Part shown: one piece after another, positions 44,195 to 52,756 of the stretch
Numbering within the stretch: the first letter of the stretch is position 1
Layout of the letters: every line of letters begins with the position of its first letter
NCBI RefSeq assembly: GCF_001562255.1
Contig: NZ_CP014301.1
Coordinates: 868,001-932,000 of the forward strand
Reading direction: 5' to 3'
Source of the DNA: Bosea sp. PAMC 26642
GTDB taxonomy: Bacteria > Pseudomonadota > Alphaproteobacteria > Rhizobiales > Beijerinckiaceae
Length of the DNA stretch: 64,000 nucleotides
The notes under the pieces: generated by a model
The model's database searches: none
Told to the model about the DNA's origin: nothing
Seen by the model: only the letters and a program-made list of their open reading frames with translations
Translations under genes and position numbers: made by a program

Positions 44195-44300
44195 GCTTCC
44201 AACGTCAGGAAGTGGCGCACTTCGACTGAGAGCGGGGAGGGCGGTTCTGGCCCCTAGCCGACATCTGGAACGTCTGCTTCAGGGCAGTCTGTTGGGCATG
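44195..44300 (+). repeat. Dispersed imperfect repeat, copy C
   Basis: Core GTCAGGAAGTGGCGC at 44204-44218 is exact with copies A and B. It continues with GAGCGGGGAGGGCGGTTCTG shared with copy A, and ends with AACGTCTGCTTCAGGGCA, which parallels the right end of copy B. Confidence 0.75.
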
Positions 44301-44484
44301 TTAGTCGAGCAGCCGCGAAGGTCCACGGCAGACATTGGAAAGTCCGCCACCCGTTCCGACTGATGCGACCGGTCGTGGCGTGTAGAGGCTCTGTATGTGT
44401 CTTGCTGCCGGCATCTGTCGTCGCAGGCTGGAGATTCCATATCCGCGCTTGTCCGACTCCTGGCGCTGGACAGTCGCCTTCGCG

Positions 44485-45402
44485 TCAAACGCCCGTCGGT
44501 GCATCCAGCTCCGTGAACGACCAGTGGGTGTGGCTGACGGCCATGTCGATGAAGGTACGCACCTTTGCCGTGAGCAGGCGCGCAGTCGGGTAGACGAGCT
44601 GGATCGGCGAGGGCGGCCTCTCATAATCCGGCAGCAGGACACGCAGACGCCCCTGGGCCAGCGCCGGGGCCGCCTGGTAGGCGAAGACCAACGTGAGCCC
44701 GCCCCCCTCCACGGCATGTTGGACCGCACTTTCCGCGCCATTCGTCACGAAGCTGGGCGTGAAGCCGACCCGCAGCCGCCGTCCCTCCCGTTCGAAAACC
44801 CATTCATGGGCGGCGTTGAAGCCGGAGAAATGGATGCAGCGATGGGCTGCGATGTCGGCGGGGGACGACGGCGCACCATGCCGCTCCAGATAGCCCGGCG
44901 CCGCCACCAAAACGCGCCGCGTCTCTCCGACGCGACGTGCCCTCAGTGTCGAATCGCCGAGTTCGCCGATGCGGACCGCGACGTCGATGCCGTCCTCGAT
45001 GAGACTGACGTTGCGGTCTCCCAGCCTGAGCTCGCCCTGCACCGCCGGATAGCGCGACAGGTAGGCCGACAGGAGCGGGCCGACATGGAAGCGGCCGAAG
45101 GCCAGCGGCGCCGCCACGACGAGCCGGCCGGCGGGCACGGCGCGCACGGCCTGCAGCGAAGCGTCGGCGTCGGCCAGATCGGCCAGGATGCGGCGGGCCT
45201 GCAGGAGGTAGCGCTCGCCCTCGTCGGTGAGCGTGACCGAGCGCGTCGTCCGCCGCAGGAGGCGCGCGTCGAGATGGTCCTCCAGCGCGGCGACGAGACG
45301 GGTCAGGGCCGAGGGAGACAGGCCGATGTGACGGGCCGCCGGGGCGAAGCCCTTGAGCTCGGCCACCTTGACGAAGGCCGAGAGCGAGGCGAAGCGATCC
45401 AT
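44485..45402 (-). CDS. LysR family transcriptional regulator
   Basis: About 305 residues. HTH 'FVKVAELKGFAPAARHIGLSPSALTRLVAALE' (shown in part) is the standard LysR start, and the effector domain has 'EDGIDVAVRIGELGDSTL' and 'RRVGETRRVLVAAPGYLERHG', typical of the DsdC/AaeR-like group that governs small redox genes. It is divergent from the carboxymuconolactone-decarboxylase-like gene, its likely target. Start ATG 45402. Confidence 0.9.
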   Translation of the reverse strand: MDRFASLSAFVKVAELKGFAPAARHIGLSPSALTRLVAALEDHLDARLLRRTTRSVTLTDEGERYLLQARRILADLADADASLQAVRAVPAGRLVVAAPLAFGRFHVGPLLSAYLSRYPAVQGELRLGDRNVSLIEDGIDVAVRIGELGDSTLRARRVGETRRVLVAAPGYLERHGAPSSPADIAAHRCIHFSGFNAAHEWVFEREGRRLRVGFTPSFVTNGAESAVQHAVEGGGLTLVFAYQAAPALAQGRLRVLLPDYERPPSPIQLVYPTARLLTAKVRTFIDMAVSHTHWSFTELDAPTGV

Positions 45403-45523
45403 GGGATTGCACCGTTCTGCGCAATGATGACGTGCCAAACCAGACGATTATCGTTTCAGGCGACCATTGTCATCTTCTCCCTCATGAGGCAGCCATCCCG
45501 GCGGGCCTCGAGGGAGACCCATC

Positions 45524-46075
45524 ATGTCCATCATCGTCACCCCGTCCTCGATCGACGCCGCGCCGGCGGCGGCGCGGCCCCTTCTGCAGGCCGTCGAAAA
45601 GCAGCTCGGCTCCGTCCCAAACCTGTTTCGCGTCGTCTCGCATTCGCCGGCCGCGCTCGAAGGCTATCTCGGCCTGAGCGGCGCGCTGGGGAAGGGCCGG
45701 CTCGAGCCCAAGACCCGGGAGCGGATCGCGCTCGCGGTCGCGCAGTTCAATGGCTGCGGCTATTGCCTGGCGGCGCACAGCTATCTCGGCCGCCACATCG
45801 CCAAGCTCGACGACGCCGAGATCCTCGCCAACCGCCACGGCCATTCCGGGGATGCCAAGGCCGATGCAGCGGTGCGCTTCGCCGTGGCCATCGTCCGCGA
45901 GCGCGGCCATGTCGGGACGGACGCCGTCGCGGCGGTCAAGGCCGCGGGCTATGACGACGGCCAGGTCATCGAGATCGTGGCCCATGTCGCGCTCAACACG
46001 CTGACGAACTACGTAAACGAGGTCGCCGGCACGGATATCGACTTCCCCGCCGTTGCACTGCCGCTCGCGTCCTGA
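45524..46075 (+). CDS. Carboxymuconolactone decarboxylase (CMD/AhpD-like) family protein
   Basis: A 183-residue protein with the AhpD-type active site 'NGCGYCLAAHSYLG' (CxxC followed by His), which gives alkylhydroperoxidase or disulfide-reductase activity in family members. Flanks include 'LEPKTRERIALAVAQF' and 'IVAHVALNTLTNYVNE'. It is divergent from a LysR gene and followed by a flavin-type oxidase gene on the same strand, so an oxidative-stress role is reasonable. Confidence 0.9.
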   Translation: MSIIVTPSSIDAAPAAARPLLQAVEKQLGSVPNLFRVVSHSPAALEGYLGLSGALGKGRLEPKTRERIALAVAQFNGCGYCLAAHSYLGRHIAKLDDAEILANRHGHSGDAKADAAVRFAVAIVRERGHVGTDAVAAVKAAGYDDGQVIEIVAHVALNTLTNYVNEVAGTDIDFPAVALPLAS

Positions 46076-46163
46076 GCGCCCGGCGCCCTCTGCGTGCCTC
46101 TCCCGTCATGACCTGCGTCTCCCTGGCCGATGCGGCCGGGAGACGGCTTTCCGGAGCAGACCG

Positions 46164-46826
46164 ATGAGCGATCTGAAGAGTTCGAGCGACATTGCCTTCA
46201 CGCCGGCCGTCAAGGCGATCCAGCAGCGAAAGGGCTCCCGCAACGGCTACCGCCGGATGGAGCAGCATGGCGGCTGGGAGACGACGGTGACGGCGGAACT
46301 CGCCGCCTTCATCGCGGCCCGCGACAGTTTCTTCCTGGCCACGGCCAGTGCCGACGGTCAGCCCTATATCCAGCACCGCGGCGGCGCGGCCGGCTTCCTG
46401 CGGGTGATCGACGAGAAGACCCTCGGCTTTGCCGATTTCCGCGGCAACCGCCAATATGTCAGCCTCGGCAACCTGTCGGAGAACCCGAAGGCCTATCTCT
46501 TCCTGATCGATTATGCCCGCCGCCAGCGCATCAAGATCTGGGGCGCGGCCAGGGTCGTCGAGGATGATCCGGATCTGCTGGAGAGGCTGCGCCCCGCCGG
46601 CTATGCCGGCACGCCCGAGCAGGCGATCCTGTTCGAGATCGAGGCCTGGGACGCCAACTGCCCGCAGCATATCCCGCAGATGATCGCGGCGAAGGACGTC
46701 GCCGCGGCCCTTGCCGAGAAGGACCGCCGCATCCTGGGGCTAGAGGCGGAACTGGCGAGCGTCAGAGGCAAGCCGTCTGAGCGCCTCAATCTGGTTGCGT
46801 CAGGGCGACGGCCAGGCGGCGGATGA
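46164..46826 (+). CDS. Pyridoxamine 5'-phosphate oxidase family (flavin-binding) protein
   Basis: About 220 residues with a split-barrel FMN-binding fold: 'ARDSFFLATASADGQPYIQHRGG', shown in part, 'LGFADFRGNRQYVSLGNL' and 'LFLIDYARRQRIKIWGAARVV'. Members reduce flavins, heme or small electrophiles. The C-terminal helix is followed by a disordered tail. It lies 88 bases after the CMD-like gene and likely shares its LysR control. Its last 41 bases overlap the 3' end of the DUF2798 gene on the other strand. Confidence 0.85.
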   Translation: MSDLKSSSDIAFTPAVKAIQQRKGSRNGYRRMEQHGGWETTVTAELAAFIAARDSFFLATASADGQPYIQHRGGAAGFLRVIDEKTLGFADFRGNRQYVSLGNLSENPKAYLFLIDYARRQRIKIWGAARVVEDDPDLLERLRPAGYAGTPEQAILFEIEAWDANCPQHIPQMIAAKDVAAALAEKDRRILGLEAELASVRGKPSERLNLVASGRRPGGG

Positions 46827-47016
46827 ACGGGGCCGCGAAGACGACGATTGGCAGCATCACCGACCAGGCGAGCAGCCAGGAGCCGAGCCAGCGCCCCAGC
46901 AGATCGAGCCCGCCATCGCCGGGGAGGAGCGCGATGGCGGCCGCGATGGCAGAGGTCAGGCCCGATTGCAGCACGCCGAAGACGACGTGGCTGTAGCGCC
47001 GGGGAATGCCTCGCAT
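46786..47016 (-). CDS. DUF2798 domain-containing small membrane protein
   Basis: About 76 residues. 'MRGIPRRYSHVVFGVLQSGLTSAIAAAIA' (shown in part) is the DUF2798 pattern: a basic start then two membrane helices. The ATG at 47016 is chosen since upstream residues are arginine-rich and unlike the family. It overlaps the preceding flavoprotein gene tail to tail. Function unknown. Confidence 0.7.
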   Translation of the reverse strand: MRGIPRRYSHVVFGVLQSGLTSAIAAAIALLPGDGGLDLLGRWLGSWLLAWSVMLPIVVFAAPFIRRLAVALTQPD

Positions 47017-47130
47017 CGCAAACCGCTCCCATCCGCCGGTGCGCAAGGCGGGAGGCCTCGCTCGCCTGCGGGCGGGCATAACCCTTGCCTTGGATCCTTG
47101 AGGGCTGTGATTAGCAAGATGGGGACCGCC

Positions 47131-47670
47131 ATGGCTTCAACCTATGCCTTCAGCGCCGGAGCGCACGGACACTGGCGGATCTCGTCGATCGCGGCCTATC
47201 GCGGCGTAGGCCTCGCACCGGCCGAGGCCCTGACCATTCAGCCCTGGGAGCCAGGCCCGATCACTGACATCACGAACTGGCGCCTGCTCGGTACGGTCAG
47301 CAACATCCGCTATGCGACGCGAGACGAGGTGGCCGGCCTGAGGGCGCGCCAGGAGGGCCTCGACCGCCGGCAGGCGACACATGCAGCCCTGATCCCGATC
47401 AAAAAGTCGGCGGCTTGGTGGGAACTCGCGCAGGACGAGAGGCGTGCGATCTTCGAAGAGACCTCGCGACACACAGCGATCGGCATGGATTATCTGCCGG
47501 CGATCGCGCGGCGGCTGCACCACAGCCGCGACCTCGGCGAGCCGTTCGACTTCCTGACCTGGTTCGATTTCGCGCCGGCCGATGAGCCGGCGTTCGACGA
47601 CCTTTTGGCGCGGCTGCGAGGACACGGGAATGGGACTTTGTCGAGCGCGAGGTCGATGTCCGGCTGGTGA
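47131..47670 (+). CDS. Chlorite dismutase family protein with frameshifted C-terminus
   Basis: About 179 residues. 'SAAWWELAQDERRAIFEE' and 'RHTAIGMDYLPAIARRL' (with the likely heme-ligand His region) and 'EPFDFLTWFDFAP' are strong chlorite-dismutase-family marks. Near 47631 the frame loses one base: the expected ending 'EWDFVEREVDVRLVRSEPD' is readable in another frame, with a stop at 47685-47687, while the actual frame ends in an unrelated tail at 47670. The fold core is intact. Either a recent single-base deletion or a sequencing error. ATG 47119 is an alternative start. Confidence 0.75.
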   Translation: MASTYAFSAGAHGHWRISSIAAYRGVGLAPAEALTIQPWEPGPITDITNWRLLGTVSNIRYATRDEVAGLRARQEGLDRRQATHAALIPIKKSAAWWELAQDERRAIFEETSRHTAIGMDYLPAIARRLHHSRDLGEPFDFLTWFDFAPADEPAFDDLLARLRGHGNGTLSSARSMSGW

Positions 47671-47700
47671 GGTCGGAGCCGGACTGAAAGCCGTCACGGT

Positions 47701-48411
47701 TCAGACACGGCCCGAGACCGGGATGAACGCACCGGTGACGCCGCTGGCGTCCTCTGCAAGCAGGAAGGCGATGGCGTCGGCGATCTCACGCGGCCGCACC
47801 CAGGCGGTATGGTCGGCGTCGGGCATGGCCGCGCGGTTCTGCGGGGTGTCGATGATGCTGGGCAGGATCGCGTTGACGCGGATGCGGTCGGCCTTGAACT
47901 CGTCGGCGAAGCTTTCGACGAGCCGATGGACGGCGCTCTTGGCGCCGGCATAAGCGCCGAGGCCGGAGGGCGCTTTCACGGCCGCACCGGCGCCGATCGC
48001 GACGAGGCTGCCGCGACCGGCGGCGCGCATGGGCGGCAGCGCAGCTCGGAAGATGTTGAGCGTGGTCAACACGTTCAACCGGTACATCTGCTCCCAGAGA
48101 TCGGGGCCGCCCTCGGCGGCTGCGGCCGAGGCGAAGCCGCCGACCGTATGGGCGATGCCGTCGATGCGGCCATAGCGGGCGAGCCCCGCCTTGATGGCGG
48201 CCTCGCAGGCGGCCGCGTCGAACAGGTCGAGATCGGCCAGAACAAGATGGCGATCAGCGCCGCCGAACGGCTGAAGCAGGTCGCCCATCGCCGACGACTG
48301 GCGGTCGACGGCGATGATGCGGTCCCCGCGCGAGGCGAGCGTGGTCAGAAGCGCGCGGCCGACATTGCCGGCCGCGCCGGTGACGATGACGATCGGGGAG
48401 GTGTCGGTCAT
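47701..48411 (-). CDS. SDR family oxidoreductase
   Basis: About 236 residues. 'VIVTGAAGNVGRALLTTL' is the cofactor motif, 'HTVGGF' and 'AYAGAKSAV' (YxxxK) follow. The usual catalytic Ser before the Tyr is replaced by Gly in 'VAIGAGAAVKAP', as in a minor SDR group. It lies 14 bases or so after the small membrane protein gene and ends the long minus-strand operon from 52.7 kb. ATG 48411 or 48423 are possible starts. Confidence 0.85.
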   Translation of the reverse strand: MTDTSPIVIVTGAAGNVGRALLTTLASRGDRIIAVDRQSSAMGDLLQPFGGADRHLVLADLDLFDAAACEAAIKAGLARYGRIDGIAHTVGGFASAAAAEGGPDLWEQMYRLNVLTTLNIFRAALPPMRAAGRGSLVAIGAGAAVKAPSGLGAYAGAKSAVHRLVESFADEFKADRIRVNAILPSIIDTPQNRAAMPDADHTAWVRPREIADAIAFLLAEDASGVTGAFIPVSGRV

Positions 48412-48437
48412 GGCAAGATCCATTCTTCTGTCTGCGG

Positions 48438-48644
48438 TCAGGTCTCGGGATGGGGTCTGGTGAGCAGGCGTGCGGCCAGGACGTCGGCGACACCCAGCGC
48501 GACGAGGGTGAGGCCGAGCTGGACGACGAGGCCCATCTCGGGGAGCCCGACCCAGCCGGCCACCGGCGCAGACTGGACGAAGACCCCAAAGGCGAGGCCC
48601 AGGGCGAGCAGCGTTCCAACAAGGCTAACCAGGCGCGCCATCAC
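48438..48644 (-). CDS. Small two-helix membrane protein
   Basis: A 68-residue protein with two membrane helices (about 4-24 and 38-60) and an arginine-containing C-terminus. It overlaps the next gene upstream by four bases (ATGA), so it is coupled to it. It has no recognised family. It belongs to the Rieske/patatin operon. Confidence 0.65.
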   Translation of the reverse strand: MMARLVSLVGTLLALGLAFGVFVQSAPVAGWVGLPEMGLVVQLGLTLVALGVADVLAARLLTRPHPET

Positions 48645-49450
48645 AGCCGCCTCATGCGCGTTGGCTCGAGGCGCAGGACAAGCACATTCCCGATCCGCTC
48701 GACTTCGCCCTGCAGCTCGACCGGAATGCCGACCCAGTCATAGATTTCGGCCGGCAGCGGACGCCCATCCGGGCCGGCCAGCACGAGGAACCGGCTGCCG
48801 GCAACGGGATCGACCGTGACGAACACCGCTGGAATCTCGCCGATCAGACACAGATTGGCGCAGGCCTTGTGGGCCAGCCCCGAGCCCGGCCGCATCGCGC
48901 CCGCATAGCATTTGCCGTCGCAGATCTCGCCGGCGATCCGCCAGCGCCCGAGCGGCTCATGCATGGCGGGGTCGAGGCCAGACGAGGCGTCGAGCGGCTG
49001 ACCGCGCCCCTCGACGACCAGCATCTCGATGGAGCCGCGCCGCAGCACGCTACCCCGCAACTCCATCGGGCCGGTGCCGGCCGGCAGGTCGGGGGCGCGC
49101 TTGCCGTCGCCCGCCAGCAGCATCACACGCCCGCGCGGATAGTCGACGCTCGGCGGCAATTGCAGCAGAGGCGAGCCGAAGCGCGAGACATGCCCGCGCA
49201 GGACCTGCTCGCCGCCCCAGTCGTCGGGACGCACCGGCCCACCAGTGCCGTCGCGCTCGCCCAGCCGGAGCAGCCCGGCGGCCGGATCGTCGGCATGGCG
49301 GCTCAGGCCGTAACCGACCAGCCCCATCCCCGCCAGGCAGAGGGTTGCCACGACGGCGAGGAAGCGGCTGAGGCGCGGCCCCGCCTTGCCGCTCCAGCCG
49401 ATGAAGAACTCGTCATGGCGCGATCCGGCGACGTCGTCATGCCGCGTCAT
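48641..49450 (-). CDS. Membrane-anchored periplasmic protein with twin CxxxC motifs
   Basis: About 269 residues: a membrane helix at residues 27-49, then a soluble region likely in the periplasm. Residues around 'GEICDGKCYAGAM' and 'KACANLCLIGEIP' give two CxxxC pairs about 20 residues apart. I recall the same pattern in uncharacterised Rhizobiales proteins located with Rieske proteins, but could not check. The Cys set could bind a metal or a cluster, or form disulfides. It overlaps the Rieske-protein gene by ATGA and the small membrane protein gene by ATGA. Confidence 0.6.
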   Translation of the reverse strand: MTRHDDVAGSRHDEFFIGWSGKAGPRLSRFLAVVATLCLAGMGLVGYGLSRHADDPAAGLLRLGERDGTGGPVRPDDWGGEQVLRGHVSRFGSPLLQLPPSVDYPRGRVMLLAGDGKRAPDLPAGTGPMELRGSVLRRGSIEMLVVEGRGQPLDASSGLDPAMHEPLGRWRIAGEICDGKCYAGAMRPGSGLAHKACANLCLIGEIPAVFVTVDPVAGSRFLVLAGPDGRPLPAEIYDWVGIPVELQGEVERIGNVLVLRLEPTRMRRL

Positions 49451-50502
49451 CGGTGCAACTGCCCGATCGCGACGGGATCGACCGCAGTTCCCAACGGATT
49501 GGGCGTCGGGTCGAGCATGATCATGTCGGCCTCCAGCTTGAGCCTGTAGGTCGCGACGCGCTCGGTGAAGGGCGCCGGCGCGCAGCCGTCGCGCAGCCGG
49601 TATTCGTAGCCGTGCCAAGGGCAGATCACGCAGCCATTGCGCAGCCGGCCCTCGCCCAGCGGGCCGTTCTGGTGCGCGCAGAGATTGCTGATCGCAGACA
49701 GGGCGTCTTCCTCGCGAAAGATCGCGACCGAGGAGCCGTCGGCCAGCGGCACGACCAGCCCCCGGCCGGCCGGAACGTCGCCGATCCGTCCGGCCGCAAT
49801 CCAGCCCGTCGTATCGGCGGATACCCGCCGGTCCAGCCGGTGCTCGCGCCAGGCCGCCGCCAGATGCAGCGCGACGAGGGCGCCGCTGCCGCCGAAGACG
49901 AGCACAGGCAGGCCGGCATTTCGGGCATCCTGGAACGCCCCGAACGCGACATGCAGCACCGCCAGCCCGTAGGCGCCGTAGATGCTCATATGGAGCGATT
50001 TCCAGACGGGCGCAGTCAGGAAGTTCAGCCAGAAATCATGGCTGGTCGCGGCCAGAACGAGCAGGATGAGAAAGGCCGCGAGCCCGAACGGGATGAACGG
50101 AAAGCCGCGTAGGTCACCCCAGGCCGTATCGGTGGCGAAGAGCGCGACCCAGGGCGAGAGCGGGCTGTAGGCGAAGTACCAGTCGAGCACCGCCATGGCA
50201 TGGCCGGCGGCGACCGTACAGGTGATCACGCCAAAATGCCGACGGTTGTAGAGCAGCGGCAGGAAGCGGGTGTCGAGCCGGGCGAGCGGCCCGATCATCA
50301 GCACCAGCGTCAGCAGCAGGAAAGCACATGTGCCATATGCCTTGATCGCCAGCGACTGGTCGTCGAGCAGCGCGCCGGTCGGCCTTGCCTTCGGGGCAAA
50401 CCGCATGAACGCCGCGAGATAAAGCCCGATGCCGCCGATCAGCACGGCATCGTAGACGATCTTGCTGCGCGTCCAGCCGACAGGGCGATAGCTGACGCTC
50501 AT
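49447..50502 (-). CDS. Rieske iron-sulfur protein fused to a ferric reductase-like membrane domain
   Basis: A 351-residue fusion. Residues 1-210 have about six membrane helices with His residues typical of ferric-reductase/MsrQ-type cytochrome b ('VAAGHAMAVLDWYFAY', 'WKSLHMSIYGAYGLAVLHV'). Residues 230-330 are a Rieske domain with 'CAHQNGPLGEGRLRN' and 'CVICPWHGYEY', giving the CxH...CxxH ligands of a [2Fe-2S] cluster. Such proteins may move electrons from the membrane to periplasmic or cytosolic partners. It overlaps both neighbours by four bases. The fusion is a notable arrangement. Confidence 0.85.
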   Translation of the reverse strand: MSVSYRPVGWTRSKIVYDAVLIGGIGLYLAAFMRFAPKARPTGALLDDQSLAIKAYGTCAFLLLTLVLMIGPLARLDTRFLPLLYNRRHFGVITCTVAAGHAMAVLDWYFAYSPLSPWVALFATDTAWGDLRGFPFIPFGLAAFLILLVLAATSHDFWLNFLTAPVWKSLHMSIYGAYGLAVLHVAFGAFQDARNAGLPVLVFGGSGALVALHLAAAWREHRLDRRVSADTTGWIAAGRIGDVPAGRGLVVPLADGSSVAIFREEDALSAISNLCAHQNGPLGEGRLRNGCVICPWHGYEYRLRDGCAPAPFTERVATYRLKLEADMIMLDPTPNPLGTAVDPVAIGQLHR

Positions 50503-50870
50503 TCGTCGCGCTCCGACGGGCCGGTGTCGATCCGCACCGAGGCCGGCACGGGTATGTCGTGGCGCCGCAGCGCCAGCGCCGTCGCCAGGATGGCCGGCAG
50601 GATGCAGGCGAGCCCGAGCCAGAGGAAAGCATGCGCTCGCTTGTGGCGGCGACGCAACGAGGATTGCAGCGACGGCTGCTCTAGCCAGCGCCAGACAACC
50701 AGCGGCCAGAGCAGGACGAGCCCCGGCAGCAGCAGCGGCCGGAAGCCATAGGCCCCACGGGCCGCAGCGTCGTGCCGGTCGAGGCCCAACAGCAGGAACG
50801 CGACACCCACAGCCAACCCCGCCAGGAGCCAGGCCTGGCCCAGTGCGACGATGATCGCGGCAGCCGCCAT
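50499..50870 (-). CDS. Small membrane protein of unknown function
   Basis: A 123-residue protein with three hydrophobic segments (about 2-28, 44-60, 78-100) and a basic stretch between them ('LRRRHKRAH'). No family was recognised. It overlaps the Rieske-fusion gene by ATGA and lies seven bases after the patatin gene, so it belongs to the operon, perhaps as a subunit of the membrane complex. Confidence 0.65.
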   Translation of the reverse strand: MAAAAIIVALGQAWLLAGLAVGVAFLLLGLDRHDAAARGAYGFRPLLLPGLVLLWPLVVWRWLEQPSLQSSLRRRHKRAHAFLWLGLACILPAILATALALRRHDIPVPASVRIDTGPSERDE

Positions 50871-50877
50871 CGCCGGC

Positions 50878-52047
50878 TCAGCCCGGCTCGGCCGCGGCCG
50901 GACGGCTTGGCGCCATCAGGCTGGTCTGTGCCGGGGCATTGGTCGCCCAGCCACCGTCAAACACCCTTGCGCCCAGTTCGCTCGGCATCGGGACGAGCCA
51001 GGGGCTCTCGGCCAGCGTCGCGCGGGCGTCGAGCAGGCCCTGGTCCCAGCGCTGCGCCATGGTGGTGGCACTGAACTCGTAGTCCTTGGACTGGCCCTGC
51101 GGTTCGGCCGGGCGATAGCTCAGCCTGACGATGTCCATGCGGGTGACGCAGCCGAACTCGTAAAGAAACTGCGCCTCCTTGCTGGCGCGCAGATCGTCGG
51201 GCAGGCGCTCGATCAGGTCGTTGATGTTGTGGCGGACATCGTGGATCACCCGCGCCATGTCGGTCGCGGTGCGCGTGCGGCTCGAATAACGGATGTCCTT
51301 CTCACGCTCCATCGCGCTTTCCAGGTCGGAGGGGAGCGGCCCTTCCGCATTGAAGACATCGACCTGGAAGGTTAGCCGGCTGCGCCTCGGGACATAGTCG
51401 AGCACATACTGAAGGGGAGTGTTGGAGACGAGGCCGCCGTCCCAGTAGTGCTCGCCGTCGATCTCGACGGGCGGGAAGCCCGGCGGCAGCGCGGCGCTGG
51501 CCATGACGTGCTCGGGTTGGATGGTGATCTCGCGGCTGTCGAAATAGGCGAAATCGCCGGTCCGGACATTGGCGGCAGCGACGCTGAAGCGGGTATCGCC
51601 GGCATTAAGCCGGTCGAAGTCGATGAAGGCCTCCAGCGTGCTGCGCAAAGCTTTGGTCTCGTAGAAACTCACCGGCGAGCCGAACCAATCGGTCATCGGG
51701 CGGGGCCCGAAAAAGCCCGACCGTCCGAACAGGAGGGCGCTCGCGGCGTGCCAGCGCCGGTTTGCCGCCTCCGTGAAAGGTAGGAAGGGAAAGCTCGTGG
51801 TCGGGGCCGTGACCCGCTCCCAGAAACCGCGAAGCTGCGAGACGCGCTCTGCGGGCGCATTGCCGGCGATGATGGCGCCGTTGATGGCGCCGATCGAGAT
51901 GCCGGCGATCCAGTCGGGATGGTAGCCTGACTCGGCCAGCGCCTTGTAGACGCCTGCCTGGTAGCTGCCGAGCGCGCCTCCGCCCTGCAGCACAAGCCCG
52001 ACCTTCTTGTCGAAATCGGCGGGTTTGGTCTGAAATCGTGCCGTCAT
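50878..52047 (-). CDS. Patatin-like phospholipase (DUF3734 type)
   Basis: A 389-residue patatin-fold hydrolase. 'LVLQGGGALGSYQAGVYKAL' is the oxyanion-hole glycine motif, 'GISIGAINGAI' holds the nucleophile Ser (GxSxG), and 'YWDGGLVSNTP' the catalytic Asp. The C-terminal 150 residues, with 'DIRYSSRTRTATD', match the DUF3734 extension. Patatins release fatty acids from membrane lipids. In the operon it follows a membrane protein and precedes the Rieske fusion, so lipid turnover may be tied to this redox system. Confidence 0.9.
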   Translation of the reverse strand: MTARFQTKPADFDKKVGLVLQGGGALGSYQAGVYKALAESGYHPDWIAGISIGAINGAIIAGNAPAERVSQLRGFWERVTAPTTSFPFLPFTEAANRRWHAASALLFGRSGFFGPRPMTDWFGSPVSFYETKALRSTLEAFIDFDRLNAGDTRFSVAAANVRTGDFAYFDSREITIQPEHVMASAALPPGFPPVEIDGEHYWDGGLVSNTPLQYVLDYVPRRSRLTFQVDVFNAEGPLPSDLESAMEREKDIRYSSRTRTATDMARVIHDVRHNINDLIERLPDDLRASKEAQFLYEFGCVTRMDIVRLSYRPAEPQGQSKDYEFSATTMAQRWDQGLLDARATLAESPWLVPMPSELGARVFDGGWATNAPAQTSLMAPSRPAAAEPG

Positions 52048-52104
52048 GGCGTTGCGCCTCCCGTCACTGCGTTGGTGTCTGCAGGCGCGACCGCCGCGCC
52101 GGCG

Positions 52105-52740
52105 TCATCGGCGGTCGAAGCCGGCTTCAATGCGCTCGAAGAGCCAGACGGCGACCGCCCCGTAGATCACATGGCCGACGAAGCTCATGTAGGAGAGCTC
52201 GCCGCCCTCCCCGAGCAGGTAGAACGACAGGCCGCCGATCGGCGCCATCAGGCCCAGCGCATTGAGCCAGGTAAAATTGCCCCAGGTGATGGCGTTGGCG
52301 ATCAGCGCGTCCCGGTTGATCAGGCGGGTGGCGATCAGCCCGACGGCCGCCGTCCAGAAGATGAAGTGGATCGGCTTGAACGTGCCCGCCGCGATCAAAC
52401 CGGCGATGCCGATCGAGAAGGTCACGAAGACGAGGGCATCGAGCACGACGGGCCAGCGCGGCACGAAGCGCGAGATCACGAAATAGGCGACCGGGTAGCC
52501 GACGATGCCAACGCCATAATGCAGCGCCTCGCGAAGCAGATGGGGCACAGACAGGCCCAATCGATGCTGGGCGATGGCGTCGATCAGCCCGGCGGGCTCA
52601 AGCGGATAACCCAGCACGGCCTTCGTCAGCACGCGGGCCCAGACCTCCCAGATCAGCAGGCCGGCGAGCCCGCCGGCGAAGAGATGAAGGGCCGTCCGAC
52701 CCTGAAGGGTCGCAGGTTTCGCTTCGGCTACCACCGTCAT
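52105..52740 (-). CDS. Membrane protein of unknown function, first gene after the internal SigF-type promoter
   Basis: A 211-residue protein with about six hydrophobic segments. 'LFAGGLAGLLIWEVWARVLT' starts the membrane part and conserved His residues lie in 'REALHYGVGIVGYP' and 'MSFVGHVIYGA'. No family is recognised. A SigF-type promoter lies 40-67 bases upstream (52780-52807), inside the 3' end of the TPR gene, so it can be transcribed independently of it. It may be the membrane anchor of the operon's redox complex. Confidence 0.65.
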   Translation of the reverse strand: MTVVAEAKPATLQGRTALHLFAGGLAGLLIWEVWARVLTKAVLGYPLEPAGLIDAIAQHRLGLSVPHLLREALHYGVGIVGYPVAYFVISRFVPRWPVVLDALVFVTFSIGIAGLIAAGTFKPIHFIFWTAAVGLIATRLINRDALIANAITWGNFTWLNALGLMAPIGGLSFYLLGEGGELSYMSFVGHVIYGAVAVWLFERIEAGFDRR

Positions 52741-52756
52741 TATCCGTCTCCGCCCC

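Larger units (their letters stand above)
43740..44484. other. Intergenic stretch with repeat copy C; no confident gene
   Basis: An open frame of 132 codons on the minus strand (43822-44220) has no recognisable features and overlaps the repeat; I do not call it. The stretch contains repeat copy C (core 44204-44218). It separates the sigma block from the LysR gene at 44485. Confidence 0.5.

Noticed and set aside
43822..44220. A 132-codon minus-strand open frame
   Set aside because: It lacks motifs and a ribosome site, and runs across the dispersed repeat.
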